Source: Eubacterium sp. CAG:180 (lineage in GTDB: Bacteria > Bacillota > Clostridia > Oscillospirales > Acutalibacteraceae). Taken from it: DNA of 7,490 nucleotides. A program made the position numbers and the translations under genes. Below are positions 1 through 7,048 of the stretch, in pieces; position 1 is the first letter of the stretch, and every line of letters begins with the position of its first letter. The stretch spans positions 1 through 7,490 of the forward strand of contig HF993117.1 of the NCBI GenBank assembly GCA_000432435.1, in the 5' to 3' direction. The notes under the pieces were generated by a model. That model was not told the DNA's origin. It made no database searches and was given only the letters and a program-made list of their open reading frames with translations.

Positions 1-34
1 CTCTTTCCTTTGTTCAGTTTTTAGGGTGTAATTC

Positions 35-65
35 AAAAAGGATCTGCATTTGCAGGTCCTTTTTT
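35..65 (+). terminator. Rho-independent terminator of the upstream gene
   Basis: AAAAAGGA pairs with TCCTTTTT and CTGCA pairs with TGCAG around a two-base TT, joined by one T-G wobble, giving a long stem of about 14 pairs that runs into a run of T. In practice the innermost pairs would open to form the loop. The A-tract before the stem and T-tract after it make it plausible in both directions. It separates whatever gene ends left of the window from the operon starting at 132. Stop codons at 22-24 and 29-31 lie just upstream in two different frames, so I cannot tell which, if either, ends the upstream gene. Confidence 0.85.
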
Positions 66-66
66 C

Positions 67-111
67 TTGTATATTTTTTTATTTTGTGTTATCTTAATTA
101 TTATATATTAT
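67..111 (+). promoter_or_regulatory. Possible promoter of the three-gene operon
   Basis: The stretch between the terminator and the first gene is extremely AT-rich. Candidate elements are TTGTGT (84-89) with TATTAT (106-111) at a 16-base spacing, or TTGTAT (67-72) with TATCTT (90-95) at 17 bases. Neither pair is close to consensus in both hexamers. A promoter is expected here because a strong terminator lies immediately upstream, but the exact elements are uncertain. Confidence 0.35.
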
Positions 112-131
112 TAAATTTTGGGAGTGTTTTT

Positions 132-476
132 ATGCCGTTTATAAATGTCAAGATTTCCGAGAATTTATCCGATACCCAAGTCGATAATATTAAATCAAGG
201 CTCGGCAAAGCCATTTCTCTTATCCCGGGAAAAAGCGAAGCTTGGCTTATGGTGAATATTCAGGATAATTGCAAGCTGTATTTTAAAGGGACAAATGACA
301 AACCGACTGCATTTACCGACGTCAGTATTTTCGGTTCTGCCGCAAAGTCCGATTGTGAAAATCTTACGGCGGCTGTTTGCGACATTTTGAGTGAAGAAGC
401 AAGTGTACCGTCCGACAGATCTTACGTTAAATTTAAATTCTCCGATAAATGGGGATATGACGGGTATATGTTCTGA
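132..476 (+). CDS. MIF-like / phenylpyruvate tautomerase-related protein
   Basis: This 114-residue protein belongs to the tautomerase superfamily, MIF branch; human MIF is 115 residues with its Met. Members form trimers and use an N-terminal proline, exposed by removal of Met, as a catalytic base for keto-enol tautomerisation of substrates such as phenylpyruvate. Visible hallmarks are Pro2 directly after Met (MPFINVK), Lys34 in a GKSEAWLMV strand matching MIF Lys32, the Ser65-Ile66 pair matching MIF Ser63-Ile64, and a C-terminal PSDRSYVKF segment matching the SPDRVYINY region. The start is the ATG at 132: GGGAG at 120-124 sits 7 bases before it, and only this start places Pro in position 2. 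An upstream in-frame TTG at 84 would bury the proline and is rejected. No signal peptide is seen, so it is probably cytosolic. It is the first gene of an apparent operon with the HAD and esterase genes. The physiological substrate is unknown. Confidence 0.88.
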   Translation: MPFINVKISENLSDTQVDNIKSRLGKAISLIPGKSEAWLMVNIQDNCKLYFKGTNDKPTAFTDVSIFGSAAKSDCENLTAAVCDILSEEASVPSDRSYVKFKFSDKWGYDGYMF

Positions 477-488
477 TTTTTGTTAGAT

Positions 489-1124
489 ATGAAAAAAATT
501 AAGTGGTTGTTTTTTGATCTCGGTCATACATTGGTCAATGAGGATGTGTCGCAGCGTAAACGCATAGAGAATGCTGTTTCGTATTTAAATTCTGTAAGTG
601 TAAGTGTTACATACGAGCAATTTTATCATGAAGTGCAAAATGCTTCGCGAAATTTTAAGTCTCCTTTTATTACTGCATTTTCAAAATTTTCTCATGATGA
701 TGTTTTCATACCGTATCCTGCGGAATTTGAAGTGCTCTATGACGACACAGTACCTGTGCTGTCGGCACTCAAAAACAAATATGATTTGGCGGTTATAGCA
801 AATCAGTTTGCGGGGACGGATAAAAGGTTAAAGAAATTCGGTATATATGACGATTTCAAATTTGTCCTCGCCTCAAGCGATGTAGGCGTTTCAAAACCTA
901 ATCCGGTTATATTTAAAACGGCACTCGAAAAAGCCGGTTGCTACGCCTACGAGGCCTTTATGATAGGCGACAGAATTGATAATGATATTGCGCCTGCTAA
1001 ATCTCTCGGTATAAATACTGTTTGGATAAGGCAAGGGTACGGTGGTTTGCAAAGCCCCGAGAAATATGGTTGTATTCCGGATTTTATTGTAAATTCCCTT
1101 CACGAATTACTTGATATATTTTAA
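489..1124 (+). CDS. HAD-superfamily hydrolase with atypical motifs I and II
   Basis: This 211-residue protein has the haloacid dehalogenase fold with a short alpha-helical cap (about residues 18-85). Motif I is FFDLGHTLV with the presumed nucleophile Asp10, but the second Asp of the usual DxDGT is Gly12. Motif II is AVIANQ, with Ala104 where Ser or Thr is normal. Motif III is Lys136 in VSKPNP, and motif IV is GDRIDND (160-166), both intact. HAD proteins with DxG in motif I, such as E. coli YihX (DLGN), can still be phosphatases, so the protein may be active on a small phosphorylated substrate, but this is inference. The ATG at 489 is chosen because it gives the usual short N-terminus before the first strand. 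A TTG at 480 in the same frame would add three residues. Neither start has a clear Shine-Dalgarno, so translation may depend on coupling to the tautomerase gene ending 12 bases upstream. The downstream esterase gene follows after 15 bases. Confidence 0.85.
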   Translation: MKKIKWLFFDLGHTLVNEDVSQRKRIENAVSYLNSVSVSVTYEQFYHEVQNASRNFKSPFITAFSKFSHDDVFIPYPAEFEVLYDDTVPVLSALKNKYDLAVIANQFAGTDKRLKKFGIYDDFKFVLASSDVGVSKPNPVIFKTALEKAGCYAYEAFMIGDRIDNDIAPAKSLGINTVWIRQGYGGLQSPEKYGCIPDFIVNSLHELLDIF

Positions 1125-1139
1125 ATGGAGTGATCTTTT

Positions 1140-2042
1140 ATGTTGCCTGAGATTTTCAAGCTTTTTTGGAAAACTGTCGAAAGGAAGGATGCGAGAAGGA
1201 TTAATTCTCAAACCCCGCCTACCGAAATCGAACAATTCTGCGATATTCAATACATAGACGACGGGTTATGGCAGCACAGGCTTGATGTTTACTCTAAATC
1301 CGGTAAGCTCTCACATTGTCCTGTCATAATTGACATTCACGGCGGTGGGTGGATGTACGGGACGAAAGAAATAAATAAAAATTATTGTCTTGTCCTTGCA
1401 CAAAACGATTATGTTGTTGTCAATATTAATTACAGATTAGCTCCGGATTTTTCAGTGGCCGACCAACTCAGAGATTGCTTTTTCGCTTTTAAATGGGTAA
1501 GCACAAACATAGAGAAATACGGCGGTGATCTAAACAATGTCTTTGTTACCGGTGATTCGGCCGGTGGATTTTTGGCGGCATATTCCGCATTGTTAAATTC
1601 ATCTGAAAAACTTAGAAGAATATTCGGAGTCACCGAAAGCGGACTTGAGTTCAGAGTGTGTGGCTTAACTTCGCCTGTTTGTTTTATGAATACGCACACT
1701 TTTCAGGATGTGTATTACAGCCGTGTTAAGGGAAAGGAGTTTTCGGAGAGTACGCTGCGCGGATTTGAGAATTTTGATGCCGTTTTAAATAAGGGGTCAA
1801 TGCCGCCGACGTTTCTTGTGACGAGCTCGGGCGATGCTGTCGGTAAATTGCCTACAATAAAGATATATAATTTATTGTGCGGAGAGGGCGTTAAGTGTAA
1901 GCTTGAAAACCGCGATAAATATAACGGAAAAAATTTGCCTCACGTCTTTTCGGTTATAGACCCGTTTTCCGTCCCTGGTAAGGAAACAATTTCCGATATG
2001 CTTGGATTTTTTTCTGATTATGCAAAATCGCGGTGTGAATAG
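1140..2042 (+). CDS. Alpha/beta-hydrolase, HSL-type esterase / acetylhydrolase-like
   Basis: This 300-residue protein has the hormone-sensitive-lipase type alpha/beta-hydrolase fold, which hydrolyses carboxyl esters of small acyl or acetyl substrates. The oxyanion-hole motif HGGGW is at 67-71, followed by the typical YRLAP strand end at 98-102. The nucleophile elbow is GDSAGG (138-143) with Ser140. Asp232 in SSGDAV and His268 in LPHVF are the likely remaining triad members. The length is normal for single-domain HSL esterases. No signal peptide or membrane segment is visible, so a cytosolic location is likely. The start has GGAG at 1127-1130, 9 bases before the ATG. It is the third gene of the apparent operon with the tautomerase and HAD genes. 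I see no strong terminator after its TAG, so some read-through toward uvrB is possible. The substrate cannot be named; acetyl-xylan or sugar-ester hydrolysis is only a possibility. Confidence 0.9.
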   Translation: MLPEIFKLFWKTVERKDARRINSQTPPTEIEQFCDIQYIDDGLWQHRLDVYSKSGKLSHCPVIIDIHGGGWMYGTKEINKNYCLVLAQNDYVVVNINYRLAPDFSVADQLRDCFFAFKWVSTNIEKYGGDLNNVFVTGDSAGGFLAAYSALLNSSEKLRRIFGVTESGLEFRVCGLTSPVCFMNTHTFQDVYYSRVKGKEFSESTLRGFENFDAVLNKGSMPPTFLVTSSGDAVGKLPTIKIYNLLCGEGVKCKLENRDKYNGKNLPHVFSVIDPFSVPGKETISDMLGFFSDYAKSRCE

Positions 2043-2200
2043 TGCTTGAAAATGTAGCTTCAATACAAGCGAGTGCGGCTGACGATTTATTTTACAGCAT
2101 CAACGGTATTATAGCTCTGATGAGAGCCGATTTGCCGATGGTGCTTATTTTATGACCGATTCACAGTCTTATTTTGGCCGCTTTATTTTAAATAATTTGG
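2043..2200. other. Intergenic region, possibly vestigial coding sequence
   Basis: No intact gene is recognised. The left part (to about 2155) has base composition like the neighbouring genes and holds a 37-codon open frame starting with a GTG at 2042 that overlaps the esterase TAG by one base, ending with TGA at 2153-2155. A second frame is open from 2083 to a TGA at 2221-2223 but has no good start. Neither has a convincing ribosome binding site. They may be remnants of one frameshifted gene or chance frames. A weak 5-bp hairpin (2114-2127) lacks a T-tract and is not a credible terminator. From about 2180 the sequence becomes AT-rich and leads into the uvrB promoter. Confidence 0.3.
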
Positions 2201-2229
2201 TTTACAATAATTATTGTATATGATATAAT
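2201..2229 (+). promoter_or_regulatory. SigA-type extended -10 promoter for uvrB-uvrA
   Basis: TTTACA (2201-2206) and TATAAT (2224-2229) are separated by exactly 17 bases. The -10 hexamer is perfect, the -35 has five of six consensus bases, and TG at 2221-2222 makes it an extended -10 promoter. The expected transcription start is near 2236, giving a leader of about 30 bases before the uvrB ATG. It is the best promoter match I see in the window. Confidence 0.82.
2203..2218. repeat. 16-bp perfect palindrome, candidate operator
   Basis: TACAATAA followed directly by TTATTGTA is a perfect inverted repeat with no spacer. It overlaps the last four bases of the -35 hexamer and fills most of the spacer to the -10 of the uvrB promoter, where a bound dimeric regulator would block RNA polymerase. 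It does not match the Bacillus/Clostridium LexA box (GAAC-N4-GTTC). The AT-only centre means chance cannot be excluded. Confidence 0.45.
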
Positions 2230-2235
2230 TTTGGT

Positions 2236-2247
2236 AAACATTTGTTT
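2236..2247. promoter_or_regulatory. Degenerate LexA/DinR-like box at the uvrB transcription start
   Basis: AAAC-ATTT-GTTT has the layout of the Gram-positive SOS box GAAC-N4-GTTC, with the outer base changed symmetrically on both sides (G to A, C to T). It lies at the predicted transcription start, between the -10 and the ribosome binding site. That is a suitable operator position, and uvrBA is commonly SOS-controlled in Bacillota. The deviation from consensus keeps confidence low. Confidence 0.3.
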
Positions 2248-2265
2248 GGTAAATACGAGGTGCGT

Positions 2266-4221
2266 ATGGATCGTTTTGTGTTACATTCAAAATATAAACC
2301 GACAGGAGATCAGCCGGAAGCGATTGAAAAATTAACCGAGGGGATAAATGCCGGTTACAAGGAGCAAACATTACTCGGCGTTACGGGTTCCGGCAAAACC
2401 TTTACAATGGCAAATATCATTGCAAACATAAACCGTCCTACGCTTGTACTCGCTCACAATAAAACCTTAGCCGCACAGCTTTGTTCTGAATTTCGCGAGT
2501 TTTTCCCGGAAAATGCGGTAGAGTATTTCGTATCATATTATGACTATTATCAGCCCGAAGCGTATATACCTACTACCGATACCTATATCGAAAAAGATTC
2601 CGCTATTAACGATGAAATAGACAAGCTTCGTCATTCGGCAACATCGTCGCTTTCGGAGCGGAGAGATGTCATTATAGTCGCAAGCGTTTCATGCATATAT
2701 TCGCTCGGTGACCCGATAGATTATCGAAATATGGTAATTTCGCTTAGGCAGGGTATGACGAAGTCCCGTGATGAGCTGCTTGCTAAGCTTGTTGACATAC
2801 AGTATGAGCGCAACGATATTAACTTTATCCGTAATAAATTCCGTGTTCACGGCGATGTTGTGGATATTTTCCCGGTATATTCAAATGATACGGCAATAAG
2901 AGTCGAATTTTTCGGCGATGAGATTGACCGAATTTGTGAAATAAATGCTCTGACGGGGCAGGTTAAAAATACCGTGTCCCATGTTGCGATATATCCGGCT
3001 TCGCACTATGTTGTTGCACCCGAAAAGCTTGAGCGCGCCATTGATGAAATCTTAAAGGAAATGGAAGAGCGGGTAGAGGAGTTCACAAAACAGGGAAAGC
3101 TGTTGGAGGCACAGCGAATAAAGCAGCGCACCGAATACGATATGGAGATGCTCAAAGAAACGGGCTTTTGTAAAGGCATTGAAAATTACTCCCGCATTAT
3201 GTCGGGCAGAGCACCGGGTTCGGCGCCGTTTACGCTTCTTGATTATTTTCCCAAGGACTTTGTGCTTTTTGTTGATGAATCGCACGTAACCTTGCCTCAG
3301 GTCAGAGCAATGTACGGCGGTGACCGTTCGCGCAAAGACGCGCTTATTGATTTCGGCTTCCGTCTCCCATCCGCATACGACAACCGACCGCTGACCTTCG
3401 ATGAATTTTATTCCCGTGTCGGTCAAAAGATTTTTGTAAGCGCCACACCGGGTGATTTTGAACGGGAAAAGAGTTCGCAGATAGTTGAGCAGGTTATAAG
3501 GCCGACAGGTCTTTTAGACCCCGAAATTATCGTCAAGCCTACCGACGGTCAAATAGAGGATTTGATTTCAGAAATAAATATCCGTATCGAGCGTAAGGAG
3601 CGTGTGCTTGTAACAACCTTGACCAAAAAAATGGCTGAGAGCCTGACTGAGTTTTTGGATACACACGGTATAAAGGTTCGCTATATGCATTACGATGTCG
3701 ATACAATTGAGAGAATGGAGATAATTCGTGATCTTCGTCTCGGCGAATTTGACGTGCTCGTAGGAATAAACCTTTTACGTGAGGGACTTGATATTCCCGA
3801 GGTTTCGCTTGTGGCAATACTTGACGCCGACAAAGAGGGATTTTTACGTTCGGAAACGTCTCTTATACAAACCATAGGCCGTGCCGCGCGAAATGCCGAC
3901 GGTCAGGTAATAATGTATGCCGATTCCGTAACTCCGTCTATGGAAAAAGCAATATCCGAAACGTATCGCAGGCGTGAGATACAAACGGCTTATAATAAGG
4001 AACATCATATAACGCCTAAAACGATTAAAAAAGACGTGCGCGATATTATTGAAATATCAACTCACGCTGACGATAAACCCAAAAAGCGTCTCAGCGCGCG
4101 TGAACGTGAGGCTCTTATAGTTAAATTGACGGCAGAGATGAAAGCGGCTGCAAAAATTCTTGAATTTGAACACGCCGCTATGCTGCGCGATAAGATACAA
4201 AAATTAAGAGAAGGTAAATAA
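2266..4221 (+). CDS. uvrB: Excinuclease ABC subunit B (UvrB)
   Basis: UvrB is the damage-verifying helicase-like subunit of UvrABC nucleotide excision repair. It is loaded by UvrA, opens DNA around the lesion and recruits UvrC. At 651 residues it is close to the Bacillus subtilis protein (about 660). In order: Walker A GVTGSGKT (38-45, Lys44); the beta-hairpin region rich in Tyr that is inserted between the DNA strands (about 87-110, YFVSYYDYYQPEAY onward); the DEAD-like box VDESHV (336-341); SATPGDFE; TTLTKKM; GINLLREGLDIPEVSL; motif VI QTIGRAARN (535-543); and a C-terminal UVR domain (about 620-651) that contacts UvrC. The ATG at 2266 is chosen because GAGGTG (2257-2262) lies just upstream and MDRFVLHSKY aligns with the usual UvrB N-terminus. 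An in-frame TTG at 2242 would add eight unlikely residues. The stop overlaps the uvrA start by one base. All key motifs look intact. Confidence 0.98.
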   Translation: MDRFVLHSKYKPTGDQPEAIEKLTEGINAGYKEQTLLGVTGSGKTFTMANIIANINRPTLVLAHNKTLAAQLCSEFREFFPENAVEYFVSYYDYYQPEAYIPTTDTYIEKDSAINDEIDKLRHSATSSLSERRDVIIVASVSCIYSLGDPIDYRNMVISLRQGMTKSRDELLAKLVDIQYERNDINFIRNKFRVHGDVVDIFPVYSNDTAIRVEFFGDEIDRICEINALTGQVKNTVSHVAIYPASHYVVAPEKLERAIDEILKEMEERVEEFTKQGKLLEAQRIKQRTEYDMEMLKETGFCKGIENYSRIMSGRAPGSAPFTLLDYFPKDFVLFVDESHVTLPQVRAMYGGDRSRKDALIDFGFRLPSAYDNRPLTFDEFYSRVGQKIFVSATPGDFEREKSSQIVEQVIRPTGLLDPEIIVKPTDGQIEDLISEINIRIERKERVLVTTLTKKMAESLTEFLDTHGIKVRYMHYDVDTIERMEIIRDLRLGEFDVLVGINLLREGLDIPEVSLVAILDADKEGFLRSETSLIQTIGRAARNADGQVIMYADSVTPSMEKAISETYRRREIQTAYNKEHHITPKTIKKDVRDIIEISTHADDKPKKRLSAREREALIVKLTAEMKAAAKILEFEHAAMLRDKIQKLREGK

Positions 4222-7046
4222 TGGCAAGTAATAAAATCATTATTAAAGGTGCAAAAGAGCACAACTTAAAAAATATTGACCTTGAAATACCGCGAGACAA
4301 GCTTGTGGTATTTACGGGTCTTTCGGGTTCCGGAAAGTCCTCGCTTGCATTTGACACAATTTATGCCGAGGGTCAGCGCAGATACGTTGAATCACTTTCT
4401 TCATATGCGCGTATGTTTTTGGGGCAGATGGAAAAACCGAATGTCGATTATATAGACGGTCTTTCTCCGGCTATATCCATAGACCAAAAAACCACTTCAA
4501 AAAACCCACGCTCAACAGTCGGCACGGTTACGGAGATTTATGATTACCTAAGGCTTTTATATGCACGTATAGGTATTCCGCATTGTCCGATTTGCGGTAG
4601 GGAAATATCAAAGCAGAGTGTAGACGTTATAGTCGATAAGGTTATGGCGCTTGATGGCGGCACAAAAATACAGATTTTGGCACCTGTGGTAAAAGGGCGT
4701 AAGGGCGAACATCAAAAAGAGCTTGATTCCGCAAGAAAGTCGGGATTTGTACGTGTGCGTATAGACGGTAATTTGTATGACCTTTCCGAGGATATTAAGC
4801 TTGAAAAAAATATAAAGCATAACATTGAAATAGTAGTTGACAGGCTTGTTATAAACGATGATATACGTAGTCGTCTTGCCGAGGCGATAGAGATGTCATC
4901 AACTCTTACGGGCGGAAATGTCATTGTTGATGTTATCGGCGGAGATGAATTGCTGTTTTCACAGAATTTCGCGTGCCCCGAACATGGTGCTTGTATTGAT
5001 GAGTTGTCGCCGCGTATGTTCTCGTTCAATAATCCTTTCGGTGCATGTCCGACTTGTACCGGGCTCGGCATTTTTCTTAAGGTAGACCCTAATCTTATAA
5101 TTCCGAATAAAAAGCTTTCCATAAGAGAAGGCGCTATAAGGGCAAGCGGATGGTCAAATGCCGACAGCGGAACAATAGCCGAAATGTACTATCTGGCACT
5201 CGGTAAGGAATACGGTTTTACTCTCGACACACCCATTTGTGACTTCTCCAATGAAGCGTATAATGCGCTTCTCTACGGAACCGGTGGCAAAAAGCTGAAA
5301 ATGCAGCGTAAAAACGTTTACGGCACAGGTACCTACAATACCGAGTTTGAGGGTATCGTAAACAATATGGAACGCCGCTATAAAGAGAGTACAAGCGATT
5401 GGGCGCGTTGGGAGATAGAGCAGGTTATGACAGCCTGCGATTGCCCCGATTGTAAGGGCGCGAGATTAAAAAAAGAGTCTCTTTCCGTTACGGTGGGCGG
5501 ACTTAATATCTACGAGCTTACAAAGCTGTCGGTGACAAAGGAACTTGATTTTATAAACACTTTGGTTTTGACCGACCGTGAGCAGATGATTGCGTCGTTG
5601 ATTTTGAAAGAAATTAAAAGCCGTCTGAGCTTTCTTCAAAATGTCGGTCTTGATTATCTTACGCTGTCTCGTTCTGCAGGTACGCTTTCCGGAGGAGAGA
5701 GTCAGCGCATAAGACTTGCTACTCAAATAGGCTCGTCTCTTATGGGAGTGTTGTATATCCTTGACGAGCCGAGCATAGGACTTCATCAGCGCGATAACGA
5801 TAAGCTTATCGGAACGCTTAAGCGTATGCGTGACCTCGGTAATACGCTCATAGTTGTTGAACACGATGAAGACACCATGCGCGCGGCCGATTATATAGTA
5901 GATATCGGCCCCGGAGCGGGCGTTCATGGCGGCGAGGTGGTTTGCGCGGGCTCGCTTGATGATATTTTGAAATGTGACCGTTCGCTTACAGGCCAGTATT
6001 TAAGCGGTAAGCGAAAAATCGAGGTCCCCGAAAAGAGGCGCAGCGGAAACGGCAATGTACTGAAGGTAATCGGAGCTGCCGAAAATAACCTGAAAAATAT
6101 AAACGTCTCTTTTCCTCTCGGTGAATTTATTTGCGTAACCGGCGTATCGGGTTCGGGCAAATCTTCACTTATAAATGAAATACTTTATAAACAGCTTGCG
6201 AATGATTTAAACGGAGCAAAAAAGCCGGCAGGCAAGCATAAGTCGATTGAGGGGCTTGAGTTTTTAGATAAGGTAATAAATATTGACCAATCGCCGATAG
6301 GCAGAACTCCGCGTTCGAATCCGGCTACCTATACGGGTGTTTTTACGGATATAAGAACACTGTTTGCGCAAACACAAGACGCTAAAATCCGCGGATTTAC
6401 GTCGAGCAGATTTTCTTTCAATGTAAAAGGCGGCAGATGTGAGGCGTGTCAGGGCGACGGCATAGTAAAAATCGAAATGCATTTTTTGGCAGATGTGTAT
6501 GTGCCGTGTGAAATATGTAAGGGCGCAAGATACAACCATGAAACTCTCGAGGTAAAGTACAAGGGTAAATCCATATATGATGTCCTCGAGATGACGGTTG
6601 AGGAGGGCCTTGAGTTCTTCCGTAATATGCCGAAAATTGCGCGTAAACTGCAAACCCTGTATGATGTCGGTTTGGGCTATATTAAGCTCGGTCAGCCTGC
6701 AACCACTCTTTCAGGCGGTGAAGCACAGCGCGTAAAGCTTGCTACCGAGCTTTCAAAAAGGCCGACCGGCAGAACTATATATATTCTCGACGAGCCTACC
6801 ACCGGACTTCACACAGCCGATGTTCACAAGCTGATTGACGTTCTCCAGAAGCTTGTTGACGCAGGCAATACGGTTGTTGTAATCGAGCATAATCTCGATG
6901 TGATTAAGGTTGCCGACCATATTATAGATTTAGGCCCGGAGGGCGGCGATAACGGCGGCAAAATTGTTGTTTGCGGAACGCCGGAAAAGGTTGCCGCCTG
7001 CAAAAAATCGTATACCGGAATGTATCTTAAAAAGATACTTAAATAA
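4221..7046 (+). CDS. uvrA: Excinuclease ABC subunit A (UvrA)
   Basis: UvrA is the dimeric ATPase that finds DNA lesions and delivers UvrB. At 941 residues it matches the family (E. coli 940). The two ABC modules are visible: Walker A1 GLSGSGKS (33-40, Lys39), signature LSGGESQR (from 489) and Walker B ILDEPSIGLH (Asp515, Glu516); then Walker A2 GVSGSGKS (641-648, Lys647), signature LSGGEAQR (from 830) and Walker B ILDEPTTGLH (Asp857, Glu858). Zinc-binding pairs occur at Cys122/Cys125, at Cys252/His255 with Cys276/Cys279 (a CxxH where CxxC is common), at Cys408/Cys411, and at Cys740/Cys743 with Cys763/Cys766. The last module carries the C-terminal zinc finger needed for damage recognition. The start ATG shares its A with the uvrB stop (TAATG), and AGAGAAGG (4207-4214) lies 6 bases upstream inside uvrB, so the pair is co-transcribed and probably translationally coupled. 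It ends just before a terminator shared with convergent ackA. Confidence 0.98.
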   Translation: MASNKIIIKGAKEHNLKNIDLEIPRDKLVVFTGLSGSGKSSLAFDTIYAEGQRRYVESLSSYARMFLGQMEKPNVDYIDGLSPAISIDQKTTSKNPRSTVGTVTEIYDYLRLLYARIGIPHCPICGREISKQSVDVIVDKVMALDGGTKIQILAPVVKGRKGEHQKELDSARKSGFVRVRIDGNLYDLSEDIKLEKNIKHNIEIVVDRLVINDDIRSRLAEAIEMSSTLTGGNVIVDVIGGDELLFSQNFACPEHGACIDELSPRMFSFNNPFGACPTCTGLGIFLKVDPNLIIPNKKLSIREGAIRASGWSNADSGTIAEMYYLALGKEYGFTLDTPICDFSNEAYNALLYGTGGKKLKMQRKNVYGTGTYNTEFEGIVNNMERRYKESTSDWARWEIEQVMTACDCPDCKGARLKKESLSVTVGGLNIYELTKLSVTKELDFINTLVLTDREQMIASLILKEIKSRLSFLQNVGLDYLTLSRSAGTLSGGESQRIRLATQIGSSLMGVLYILDEPSIGLHQRDNDKLIGTLKRMRDLGNTLIVVEHDEDTMRAADYIVDIGPGAGVHGGEVVCAGSLDDILKCDRSLTGQYLSGKRKIEVPEKRRSGNGNVLKVIGAAENNLKNINVSFPLGEFICVTGVSGSGKSSLINEILYKQLANDLNGAKKPAGKHKSIEGLEFLDKVINIDQSPIGRTPRSNPATYTGVFTDIRTLFAQTQDAKIRGFTSSRFSFNVKGGRCEACQGDGIVKIEMHFLADVYVPCEICKGARYNHETLEVKYKGKSIYDVLEMTVEEGLEFFRNMPKIARKLQTLYDVGLGYIKLGQPATTLSGGEAQRVKLATELSKRPTGRTIYILDEPTTGLHTADVHKLIDVLQKLVDAGNTVVVIEHNLDVIKVADHIIDLGPEGGDNGGKIVVCGTPEKVAACKKSYTGMYLKKILK
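7022..7038. repeat. Small perfect inverted repeat at the 3' end of uvrA
   Basis: GTATCTT and AAGATAC form a perfect 7-bp inverted repeat around AAA. It lies inside the last codons of uvrA, directly before the terminator hairpin. It could add structure to the 3' end of the uvrA mRNA, or on the other strand follow the ackA terminator. It may also be coincidence in an AAA/CTT-rich coding stretch. Confidence 0.4.
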
Positions 7047-7048
7047 GA

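Noticed and set aside
84..131. Upstream TTG start for the tautomerase gene
   Set aside because: It would place a 16-residue extension before the catalytic proline and lacks a ribosome binding site, while the ATG at 132 has both.
2114..2127. Hairpin GCTCT/AGAGC after the esterase gene as a terminator
   Set aside because: The stem is only five pairs and no T-tract follows it.
3052..3426. 124-codon open frame on the minus strand inside uvrB
   Set aside because: It lies wholly opposite highly conserved UvrB coding sequence, has no recognisable domain and no promoter of its own.
4712..5122. 136-codon open frame on the minus strand inside uvrA
   Set aside because: It is antisense to the UvrA zinc region, with serine/isoleucine-rich nonsense typical of a shadow frame.
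5466..5927. 153-codon open frame on the minus strand inside uvrA
   Set aside because: It is a shadow of the UvrA signature and Walker B region, and its composition is low-complexity and unlike a real protein.
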